This document shows positions 9,946 to 18,346 of a stretch of DNA of 64,000 nucleotides, in pieces. The stretch is from an uncultured Paracoccaceae bacterium (GTDB taxonomy: Bacteria; Pseudomonadota; Alphaproteobacteria; Rhodobacterales; Rhodobacteraceae): NCBI GenBank assembly GCA_937924905.1, contig CALDUK010000021.1:23142-87141 (forward strand), read 5' to 3'. Both the position numbers and the translations under genes were made by a program. How positions within the stretch are numbered: the stretch's first letter is position 1; every line of letters starts with the position of its first letter. Under the pieces are notes generated by a model, which had not been told where the DNA came from, ran no database searches, and worked only from the letters and a program-made list of their open reading frames with translations.

Positions 9946-9955
9946 ACCTCTGCAA

Positions 9956-12376
9956 TCACCCCCGCATCCGCGTGCCATCGGCATCAAAAATGGGGGCTGT
10001 CAGCCGAACCGCATCGCGCTTCTTGCCTAAAATCTCAATCGCATAGCCTGCCTCGGCCGTACTGCACTCGATATCCATCAATGCAAGCGCAATAGATTTG
10101 TCGGTCCAATGCGAATACCCGCCCGATGTGCAAAACCCGCCAATCCGGTCGCCCAGCCAGACCGGCTCCCAGGCCACCACATCGGCGTCTTCGGCATCGA
10201 CCTCAAACGCGCAAAGCCGCCGCTTTGGCCCGGCGCTGCGTTCGGCTTCTGCCGCAGCCCGACCTATGAAGTCGGTGTTTTTCTTGAACGAGACAAACCG
10301 GTCCAGCCCCGTTTCCGCCGCCGTATAGTCCTGACTGTATTCCCGGTGCCACGACCCGAAAAACCGGTCCAGCCGCAAAGACATCATCGCCCGCATCCCA
10401 AAGGCCCGCATCCCAAACGGTGCGCCCGCCGCCGACAAGGCGTGCCAAAGGGCGCGCTGCTGGGTTGGGTCGCAGTAAATCTCATACCCCAGATCGCCGG
10501 TATAGCTGACGCGTTGCACCACGCAATCCGCCATACCCACAGTCATCCGGCGCACCCCCAAAAACGGCAGGCTTGCGTTCGACACATCGTCGCGCACCAG
10601 TCCGGCCAGCACATCGCGCGCCCGCGGTCCGGCAATCTGGAACCCGGTCACCTGATCCGAAACATTGGTCACCAAAACCCCCGGTTCCAATTGGCTTTCG
10701 AACCAGCGCAAATGAAAATCCTGGCTGCCGTAACTCGCGTTCATCCGAAAGTCGTCTTCGCCCAGACATGCGATGGTGAAATCCCCGATCAACCGGCCCG
10801 ACGGGGCCAACATCGGCGACAGGCTCAACCGGCCCGGCCCCGGCACGCGGCCCGCCATCACCCGGTCCAGCCAGGCCCGCGCGTTCGGGCCGCGCACACT
10901 AAACTTGCTGAAATTGTGGATTTCGTTGATCCCCACACCCTCGCGCACCGCCCGCACTTCGCCGCGCACCGCCTCCCACGCATTTGATCGCCGGAACGAT
11001 GGCGTCTCTATGCGCGGCGCGCCCGGCAAGGCAAAGTAATTCACCACTTCCAGCCCGTAATTCTGGCCGAAAACCGCGTTCATCCCGTCCCAGATGTCGT
11101 ACATCGGCGTGGTTCGGAATGGGCGCGCGGCCGGCAATTCTTCGTTCGGATAGCTGACCGAAAACCGTTTCTGATAGTTCTCGACCACCTTCGGCACCGT
11201 ATAGCCGGGCGTCGTCCACCGCCCGAAGCGTGCCACATCCATCGCGCGCGGGTCGCGTGCGGGCTCGCCTTCGATCATCCACTCGGCCAGCGACAATCCG
11301 ACCCCGCCGCCCTGACTGAACCCTGCCATCACCGCGCAAGCGGTCCAATAATTCCGCAACCCCGGCACCGGCCCGACCAGGGGGTTGCCATCGGGCGCAA
11401 AGGAAAACGGCCCATGGATCACGCGTTTGATGCCCGAGCGTTCCAGAACCGGAAAGCGGCGATAGGCAAAGGCGACCGACGCTTCGATCTTCTCAAAATG
11501 ATCGTTCAGCAATTCATGGCCAAAATCCCACGGCGTGCCGTCAACCGACCAGGGCTCGCAGGGTTGTTCGTAAAATCCGATGACAAACCCCTGCCCTTCC
11601 TGGCGCAAATAGCTTTCGCCGCCCGGGTCGATCACATGGGGAAATTCGGTGTCGCGGGCGATAATTTCAGGCACATCCTCGGTCACCAGATACTGATGCG
11701 CCATCGGCAGGATCGGCAGATAAAGCCCCGCCATCGCCGCAACTTCGCGCCCCCAAAGCCCGCCTGCATTAACCACATGTTCGGCAATCACCCGGCCGTT
11801 TTCTGTCACGATTTCCCAGCCATCGGCATGGGGGTTGGTTTCCAGAACGCGGGTGTGCTGAACAATATCGGCCCCGCCCAAACGCGCGGCCTTCGCATAG
11901 GCATGTGTGGTGCCTGACGGGTCAAGATGCCCGTCCAGCGGGTCATACAAAGCCCCCAGCAAACCGTCCAAATTCACCAGATCGGCCATCTCGCCAATCT
12001 CATCCGGGCTCAGAATACGGGTATCCAACCCCATATACTGATGTTTCGCACGCTCGGCCTTCAGCATATCCAAGCGTTCGGGCGTGTCCGCCAATGTCAT
12101 CCCACCCGAATGATGCAGGCCGCAGGACATGCCGGTGATTTCTTCCAGTTCCTTATACAAACCAATGGTATACCCCTGAAGCGCGGCCATGTTCGTATCG
12201 GCATTCAACGTGTGAAAGCCCCCCGCCGCGTGCCAGGTTGACCCCGACGTCAGCTCGGACCGTTCGATCAGGCACACATCCGACCAGCCAAGCTTGGTCA
12301 GGTGATACAGAACCGAACAGCCGACAACCCCACCCCCGATAACAACGACCCGATATTGGTCTTTCATCTCTCGCAT
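9956..12376 (-). CDS. FAD-dependent oxidoreductase with C-terminal GcvT/aminomethyltransferase domain (dimethylglycine/sarcosine dehydrogenase-like)
   Basis: YRVVVIGGGVVGCSVLYHLTKLGWSDVCLIER, TSGSTWHAAGGFH; 806 aa. Confidence 0.9.
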   Translation of the reverse strand: MREMKDQYRVVVIGGGVVGCSVLYHLTKLGWSDVCLIERSELTSGSTWHAAGGFHTLNADTNMAALQGYTIGLYKELEEITGMSCGLHHSGGMTLADTPERLDMLKAERAKHQYMGLDTRILSPDEIGEMADLVNLDGLLGALYDPLDGHLDPSGTTHAYAKAARLGGADIVQHTRVLETNPHADGWEIVTENGRVIAEHVVNAGGLWGREVAAMAGLYLPILPMAHQYLVTEDVPEIIARDTEFPHVIDPGGESYLRQEGQGFVIGFYEQPCEPWSVDGTPWDFGHELLNDHFEKIEASVAFAYRRFPVLERSGIKRVIHGPFSFAPDGNPLVGPVPGLRNYWTACAVMAGFSQGGGVGLSLAEWMIEGEPARDPRAMDVARFGRWTTPGYTVPKVVENYQKRFSVSYPNEELPAARPFRTTPMYDIWDGMNAVFGQNYGLEVVNYFALPGAPRIETPSFRRSNAWEAVRGEVRAVREGVGINEIHNFSKFSVRGPNARAWLDRVMAGRVPGPGRLSLSPMLAPSGRLIGDFTIACLGEDDFRMNASYGSQDFHLRWFESQLEPGVLVTNVSDQVTGFQIAGPRARDVLAGLVRDDVSNASLPFLGVRRMTVGMADCVVQRVSYTGDLGYEIYCDPTQQRALWHALSAAGAPFGMRAFGMRAMMSLRLDRFFGSWHREYSQDYTAAETGLDRFVSFKKNTDFIGRAAAEAERSAGPKRRLCAFEVDAEDADVVAWEPVWLGDRIGGFCTSGGYSHWTDKSIALALMDIECSTAEAGYAIEILGKKRDAVRLTAPIFDADGTRMRG

Positions 12377-12594
12377 TCCCTTCCCCGCGCGATCAGCCGC
12401 GCCCGCAATTCTTTGGCCTCTGGCAAATCCGCCTCCAACGCGAACACCCAGGCATGGGTCAGATAAAAATCCGACCGAACCGGTTCGCCCGCGGCCTCCG
12501 CCAGATCAGCCGCTTCGGCGTAAAGCCCGGCCAGCAAAGACGGTTGCCCCGCCGCATGCGCGGCCAGCAACCGGTCGTCCAATCCGCTGTCCAT
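12364..12594 (-). CDS. Small conserved hypothetical protein between Rieske oxygenase and FAD dehydrogenase
   Basis: 76 aa from ATG at 12594 (ATGA overlap with Rieske stop); overlaps the start of the FAD dehydrogenase gene. Confidence 0.6.
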   Translation of the reverse strand: MDSGLDDRLLAAHAAGQPSLLAGLYAEAADLAEAAGEPVRSDFYLTHAWVFALEADLPEAKELRARLIARGRECER

Positions 12595-13736
12595 CAATGT
12601 GCCGCACCGGCGGCGTGATGCATCCGCCGCGCCACCCATTGGTGAAATTCCAGCGTCGGGCCATCCATCGCGGGCGAAAACCGGCCCCCGTCAAACCCGG
12701 GCGCCCCGCGCGCGGCCTGCATGCCTTCGACGACGTGAATATCTTCCTCAAACACCGATGCCCATTGCGCCATGTTTTGTTTGCGCAATGCATCCGGCGT
12801 GTCAGGCGTGGCATAGAACAGATGCACATGCTCTACGGTCATCTGCGGCCCCTTCGGTTCCAGAACAATTGCAAAGACATGGTCGCGCTGCACGCCCAGC
12901 ATCACATTGGGCACCGCCGTGATATATTCGCCGCCCGTGTTCCATTTGCTGGACAACCCGGCGAAATCGGGGAAAACCGCGCCATCCTCACCCCTGAGCT
13001 GACGATAAACCTCGGTGCCCTGCCCGGAAAAGCGCCCGGGCTGAATGATGTGATAATGATCCTCCAGCCGCGAATAGCTGTTCAGGCCAGGATGCACCCA
13101 GGGCAAATGATAGCTTTCGCAGTAATTCTCAATCGCCAGTTTCCAGTTGGTCTGACAGGTCAGTTGCAAGTAACTGTCGTCCAGATTGGTGTATAGCGGC
13201 TGATCAAATTCGGCCCAGCGGTCGATCAGATCGGCATGCACATCGTCAAATGGCGCGGCATCGCCGGACAGGTTCACAAAAACCACGCCCATCCACACAT
13301 GGCTGCGCACCTCGATCAGCCCCAGTTGCGAGCGGTCAATCTGTGGGTCCGCGTTTTGCCCCGGCCCGCCCACATGCGGGGTCGCGACCAACGCGCCCTT
13401 ATGGCTATAGCACCACGAATGATAAGGACAGCGGATCGCCCCTTCGATCCGCGTGCGCCCGGTGACCAGGATCATGCCACGGTGACGGCAAACATTCTGA
13501 AAAACCCGCAACGCCCCGTCCTTGCCCCGCATCGCAAACAACGGCACGCCCAGAAAATCGATAGGGCGCGCATCACCCGGCTGGGGCAGCTCGGCGGCCA
13601 CACACACACCGGCCCATGTCGAAAACCACAAAGGCGCACGTTCCGCCTGATAGGTTTCATCCGACGTGTAATGGGTGTTCGGCAATCCATGCGCGCGCTC
13701 GATCGGCGCCAGAACTTGAGACAAATCCGATGACAT
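12594..13736 (-). CDS. Rieske 2Fe-2S ring-hydroxylating-type oxygenase, alpha subunit (quaternary-amine monooxygenase-like)
   Basis: Rieske motif CRHRG...CPYHSW and mononuclear iron motif ENYCESYHLPWVHPGL; ATG at 13736. Confidence 0.92.
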   Translation of the reverse strand: MSSDLSQVLAPIERAHGLPNTHYTSDETYQAERAPLWFSTWAGVCVAAELPQPGDARPIDFLGVPLFAMRGKDGALRVFQNVCRHRGMILVTGRTRIEGAIRCPYHSWCYSHKGALVATPHVGGPGQNADPQIDRSQLGLIEVRSHVWMGVVFVNLSGDAAPFDDVHADLIDRWAEFDQPLYTNLDDSYLQLTCQTNWKLAIENYCESYHLPWVHPGLNSYSRLEDHYHIIQPGRFSGQGTEVYRQLRGEDGAVFPDFAGLSSKWNTGGEYITAVPNVMLGVQRDHVFAIVLEPKGPQMTVEHVHLFYATPDTPDALRKQNMAQWASVFEEDIHVVEGMQAARGAPGFDGGRFSPAMDGPTLEFHQWVARRMHHAAGAAH

Positions 13737-13901
13737 GGCAGGTCTCCTCCTGCCGCTCAGCGTCGGACGAAGCCAAGCTCCACTCGCGCCATTTCGCGAC
13801 AGCGAAACGCCTTTTCCCGACCGGCCCGGCCGAAAAGCCGGAAAGATGGCGCGACCGACGGCGCCAAAAACAGCACCGGTCACCCGTTCAGAAAGATCCG
13901 C

Positions 13902-15014
13902 TCAGGCGCTGGCCGCCAGGCCCGGATCAAAGCGCAACGCCACCGCCTTGCCGGTCAGGGCCGACTGTTGCGCCGCCAGCCCCATTTCGACCGCCAGACG
14001 ACCATCGCGCAAGGTCACCTCGGGTACGCCCCGACCCGTGACCACATCCAGAAACTTCACATGCTGGTAAAACGTCGATCCATTGTGATCGCCCGCCTCC
14101 ATCAAAGTCGGGTCCACCGGGATTTCCACCATCTGCGGCCCTTTCGGCTGACGCGGTGACACAATCACCTGCGCCACCGGCGGTTCGCCCAGATGCGTCG
14201 GCCAAAAGCGGCCCGGCCCCGGCACCTTGGCCTCAATCTTGCCGGTGGGGCCGACCGCCGTGATCTCTTCCTGAAAGGTCGAGCCTTCGGCATACATGCA
14301 CAATTCCAGCATCGCCCGCGCCCCGCCCGCGAAATCAATGATCACAAAACCGCCGTCCCAGATATCCGGCACTTCGCCGTCATAAGCCTCGTCCAGATGG
14401 TTCACATCCTGACCCGCACTTGCCATCACACGCACCGGTTCATCCTGCAAAATATGCCGCATCAGATCGAAGAAATGGCAGCATTTCTCAACCAAAGTCC
14501 CGCCGGTGTTCCGGTTGAACCGGTTCCAGTCGCCGACTTTCTCAAGAAACGGAAACCGATGCTCGCGGATGGTCAGCATCTTCACACCGCCCGTGGCCGC
14601 CTGAACCTGTTCGATCAGAGTCTGCACAGGCGGCATATACCGATACTCCATCGCCACCCAGACAGGCGCAGTATAAGACGCCTCCAGCACTTCCAGCCGC
14701 GCCGCATCCTTGTTTTGCGTGAACAACGGCTTTTCAATCATCAACGGCAAATGGCGCGCGCGCGCGATGTCTTCAAACTGGCCCACATGCATATGATTGG
14801 GCGACACGATCAGCAGACAATCCAGACTGTCATCGCCCAAAAGATCCTGAACCGAGCCATACATCCGCGCGTTTGGCGCAATCGACTTGGCCCGATCCGC
14901 CATAATCTGATTTGGCTCGAAAATCGCAGCAACCCGCGCATCCGGCAACAAGGCGATGTTGCGCAAATGCTCCTGGCCCATCATGCCGCATCCGATCAAC
15001 CCGTAATTCACCAT
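13902..15014 (-). CDS. Gfo/Idh/MocA family NAD(P)-dependent oxidoreductase
   Basis: VNYGLIGCGMMGQEHLRNI Rossmann motif, IEKPLFT; C-terminal Gfo/Idh domain. Confidence 0.9.
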   Translation of the reverse strand: MVNYGLIGCGMMGQEHLRNIALLPDARVAAIFEPNQIMADRAKSIAPNARMYGSVQDLLGDDSLDCLLIVSPNHMHVGQFEDIARARHLPLMIEKPLFTQNKDAARLEVLEASYTAPVWVAMEYRYMPPVQTLIEQVQAATGGVKMLTIREHRFPFLEKVGDWNRFNRNTGGTLVEKCCHFFDLMRHILQDEPVRVMASAGQDVNHLDEAYDGEVPDIWDGGFVIIDFAGGARAMLELCMYAEGSTFQEEITAVGPTGKIEAKVPGPGRFWPTHLGEPPVAQVIVSPRQPKGPQMVEIPVDPTLMEAGDHNGSTFYQHVKFLDVVTGRGVPEVTLRDGRLAVEMGLAAQQSALTGKAVALRFDPGLAASA

Positions 15015-15026
15015 GGGGCTTTGTCC

Positions 15027-15776
15027 TTACTTCATCCGCGCCACATAGCGCGCCCTGTTCGTGTTGAACCAGGTGCGCGAATATTCGACCACCTCGCCCG
15101 TCTCAATTTCGCTCAGACGTTCGACATGGCCGACAGTCTTGCTGTCAAACACGCCCAAACCATGACCCCATTCAGGCGCATCGGCCAATCCAACCCGATC
15201 TTCGGCGCGCGCAATCCAAAGCCCCAGCGACCGGCGGTAAAACAGATACAGCGATTCCGACAATCGCTTTGTGTCAATCTCGCTGGCCCAATGGCCATCC
15301 AGCCAGATCTCTTCCAACGCAACCGACACACCCGACAAGGCCCGGATGCGGCGCATCCGAAACGCATCGGATGCGCGCCCAAACACGGGCAAATCCGCGG
15401 GCTTTCCAAGCTTGTCCAGCGACACCAGATCAGCCGTCGGCAACCCGCCCCCATCCAGTTGCTCCAGCCGAAAAAACGCATACAGACCAGCCGCTTCCGG
15501 CTTGTGCCTGACGTAATTGCCCGACCCGTGAATACGGTCCAGCAACCCCTTGGCCTGCAATTCGCCCAAGGCTTTGCGCAACGTGCCAACCGCAATCCCC
15601 AGCTCTGCCGCCATCTCGCGTTCAGGGGGCAGCTTTTGCCCATCGCGCAGACGGCCGGCCGAGATATCGCGGATCAGCGCCTCAGAGGTCTGGACATGTT
15701 TCGGCAACGCAGTGGCGTCGGGTCGCATTTTTTGCACGCTCACAAATTGATACAGGATTGATGCATTCAAATCCAA
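15027..15776 (-). CDS. GntR family transcriptional regulator with UTRA domain (HutC-like)
   Basis: LIRDISAGRLRDGQKLPPEREMAAELGIAVGTLRKALGELQAKGLL; effector domain typical of the HutC subfamily. Confidence 0.9.
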   Translation of the reverse strand: MDLNASILYQFVSVQKMRPDATALPKHVQTSEALIRDISAGRLRDGQKLPPEREMAAELGIAVGTLRKALGELQAKGLLDRIHGSGNYVRHKPEAAGLYAFFRLEQLDGGGLPTADLVSLDKLGKPADLPVFGRASDAFRMRRIRALSGVSVALEEIWLDGHWASEIDTKRLSESLYLFYRRSLGLWIARAEDRVGLADAPEWGHGLGVFDSKTVGHVERLSEIETGEVVEYSRTWFNTNRARYVARMK

Positions 15777-15816
15777 CTGCTATGCAAGAAGAAATTCAGC
15801 ACCAAAGGTTACCCCC

Positions 15817-16974
15817 ATGACCATCGTTCCCATCACCTCGCCCGATCTCGACGCAGCCGAGATCAGCTGGTTTTCGGCGCTTTGTTCAGACGATTATCAG
15901 TTTTTGGGCGTGCCCGATGGCGACTTGCGCTCCAGCTTCGACCATTGCCGCGACATTGTTCTGCAAGCCGAAAAACAAGGTTTTCGCAACATCCTTGCCC
16001 CCTCATCCTATCAGGTTGGGCAGGACACGCTTAGCTTTGTCGCCGGAATGGCCCCGCTGACAACAAACATCAACATGCTGGCGGCTGTGCGCTGTGGCGA
16101 AATGCAACCCATCATGCTGGCCCGCACCATCGCGACGCTGGACCATATGCTGAAAGGGCGGCTGACGATCAACATCATCTCGTCCGATTTTCCGGGCGAA
16201 AAGGCCGACAGCAATTTCCGCTATCAACGCTCCCGCGAAGTGGTCGAGATCCTGAAACAGGCCTGGTCGCAGGATGAAATCAATTACCAAGGTCAGGTAT
16301 ACGAATTTTCAGACCTCACCACCAACCCGGCCCGGCCTTATCAGCAAAATGGCGGTCCCCTGATGTACTTCGGCGGCTACTCACCCGCCGCGCTGGAACT
16401 CTGCGGCCAGCATTGCGACGTCTATCTGATGTGGCCCGAACCAAAGGACCAGATCGCAGACCGCATGAAAGCGGTGAACGCGGTCGCCCAGACATACAAC
16501 CGCACGCTGGATTATGGGCTGCGCGTGCATATGATCGTCCGCGACACCGAAGCCGAGGCGCGCGAATACGCCGATTACATCGTGTCGAAACTTGATGACG
16601 AATACGGGCAGATGATCCGCGACCGGGCCCATGACAGCACTTCGCTTGGCGTCAGCCACCAGGCCCGCGCCCGCGAACTGGCCGATCAATTCGGCTATGT
16701 CGAACCCCATCTCTGGACCGGTGTTGGCCGCGCCCGTTCGGGTTGTGGCGCGGCACTCGTCGGGTCTGCCGACCAGGTGTTGTCCGAAATCGAGGCCTAT
16801 CAGAAAATGGGCATCCGCTCCTTCATCTTTTCGGGCTACCCGCATATCGACGAATGCAAGCATTTCGGCCGACTGGTCATGCCGCACTTGAAAACCTGTT
16901 CGCTGCCCCATGTTTATGGCCGCGTACCCGACAGCACCCCGGCAACACCGCTCGGCGTAGGAGAAAGAGTATAA
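15817..16974 (+). CDS. LLM-class flavin-dependent alkanesulfonate monooxygenase-like protein (candidate sulfoquinovose monooxygenase, SmoC-like)
   Basis: SsuD-like: MLARTIATLDHMLKGRLTINIISSDFPGEKADSNFRYQRSREVVEILKQAW, YFGGYSPAALELC; operon with AKR and flavin reductase. Confidence 0.85.
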   Translation: MTIVPITSPDLDAAEISWFSALCSDDYQFLGVPDGDLRSSFDHCRDIVLQAEKQGFRNILAPSSYQVGQDTLSFVAGMAPLTTNINMLAAVRCGEMQPIMLARTIATLDHMLKGRLTINIISSDFPGEKADSNFRYQRSREVVEILKQAWSQDEINYQGQVYEFSDLTTNPARPYQQNGGPLMYFGGYSPAALELCGQHCDVYLMWPEPKDQIADRMKAVNAVAQTYNRTLDYGLRVHMIVRDTEAEAREYADYIVSKLDDEYGQMIRDRAHDSTSLGVSHQARARELADQFGYVEPHLWTGVGRARSGCGAALVGSADQVLSEIEAYQKMGIRSFIFSGYPHIDECKHFGRLVMPHLKTCSLPHVYGRVPDSTPATPLGVGERV

Positions 16975-17861
16975 TGGAACGCGTAACCCTTCCCGGCGGC
17001 GTCAACCTCAGCCGCATCGTCTATGGCATGTGGCGCGTCGGCGACGACGCCGACACATCGCCGGCCCATATTCGCGCCAAAATCGAAGCCTGTCTGGAAC
17101 AGGGCATCACGACCATTGATCAGGCCGATATCTACGGCGGATACACCGCCGAAGCACTGCTTGGCGCATGTTTCAACGCAAACGGCGATCTGCGCGACAA
17201 ATGCGAGATCGTGACAAAATGCGATATCGTTGCGCCCGTGGGTCGCCATTCAGGCGCACGGGTAAAACATTATGATACCTCTGCGCGTCATATTACGCAG
17301 TCGGTTGAAACGTCACTTACCGAAATGGCCACAGATCGGATCGACGTCTTGCTTATTCATAGACCAGACCCGTTGATGGATCATGAAGAAACCGGTCGCA
17401 CCCTCGATGACCTCGTCGCTTCGGGCAAAGTCCGCGCGGTTGGCGTCTCGAATTTCCGCCCTTGGGATTGGTCGCTTTTGCAGTCGGCCATGCACACACC
17501 CCTGGCCACAAACCAGATCGAAATCAGCCTGCAAAACCACGCCCCACTCACCAATGGTGACATCGCGCATTTGCAGGAAAACAAAATAAACCCAATGGCT
17601 TGGTCCCCTCTGGGTGGCGGAAGCCTCTTTCAGGATGGCGAACCGCGCGCCACCGTCTCCAAGGTCGCGATGCAAAATCAGGTCGACGAAGCCGCCGTCG
17701 CAATCGCGTGGCTATTGGCCCATCCCGTCGGCATCCTGCCGGTCATGGGCACCAACCGGATCGACCGGATCAAGGCGTTCAGCGACGCGTTCAAGGTCAA
17801 AATGGACCGCGAAACCTGGTACGAACTCTACACAGCCGCACTCGGGCACGAAGTCGCGTGA
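16974..17861 (+). CDS. Aldo/keto reductase (YdhF type; candidate SmoB-like)
   Basis: LSRIVYGMWRVGDDADTSPAHIRAKIEACLEQGITTIDQADIYGGYTAEALLG; TAATG overlap with the upstream gene. Confidence 0.88.
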   Translation: MERVTLPGGVNLSRIVYGMWRVGDDADTSPAHIRAKIEACLEQGITTIDQADIYGGYTAEALLGACFNANGDLRDKCEIVTKCDIVAPVGRHSGARVKHYDTSARHITQSVETSLTEMATDRIDVLLIHRPDPLMDHEETGRTLDDLVASGKVRAVGVSNFRPWDWSLLQSAMHTPLATNQIEISLQNHAPLTNGDIAHLQENKINPMAWSPLGGGSLFQDGEPRATVSKVAMQNQVDEAAVAIAWLLAHPVGILPVMGTNRIDRIKAFSDAFKVKMDRETWYELYTAALGHEVA

Positions 17862-18346
17862 CCCGCTTCATCCCAGGCCCCGACACAACCCACGATTTTC
17901 GCGGTGCATTAGGGCGTTTCGCGACCGGCGTAACGGTCGTGACATGCCAGTCAGAACGGGGGCCTTTGGGCATGACCGCGAACAGTTTTGCCAGCGTATC
18001 GCTTGATCCGCCGCTGGTGCTTTGGTCGCCTGCAAAAAGCTCGTCGCGGCACTTGTCTTTCATCAATGCCGGGCATTTCTGCATTCATGTTCTGGGGCAG
18101 GAACAGCGCGATCTTTGCATGCGCTTCGTCAAGGATGGGCTTGATTTCAAAGACCTTTCCACCACTGAAACCCCCAATGGTGCGCCGCTGATAAAAGGAT
18201 GTCTCGCGCATTTCGAATGCAGTCTCAGCGCCACCCATGACGCGGGTGATCACACGATTATCGTCGGTCACGTCGACGCTGCATCGGCCCGCGATGGCGA
18301 ACCTCTGGTCTATTCGTCAGGGGGTTTTGGCCGCTTCAACGCCTAG
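17858..18346 (+). CDS. Flavin reductase-like domain protein (candidate SmoA-like)
   Basis: FRGALGRFATGVTVVTCQSERGPLGMTANSFASVSLDPPLVLW; GTG start overlapping the AKR stop. Confidence 0.88.
   Translation: MTRFIPGPDTTHDFRGALGRFATGVTVVTCQSERGPLGMTANSFASVSLDPPLVLWSPAKSSSRHLSFINAGHFCIHVLGQEQRDLCMRFVKDGLDFKDLSTTETPNGAPLIKGCLAHFECSLSATHDAGDHTIIVGHVDAASARDGEPLVYSSGGFGRFNA

Noticed and set aside
14193-15761. 522-aa + strand ORF
   Set aside because: Shadow ORF antisense to the Gfo/Idh/MocA and GntR genes; composition HRPQ-rich, no motifs.
9956-18346. Whole 10-18 kb block as a single sulfoquinovose island
   Set aside because: Rieske and FAD/GcvT genes are typical of methylated-amine catabolism and have a 165-bp gap to the Gfo/Idh gene; keeping the two modules separate is safer without expression data.
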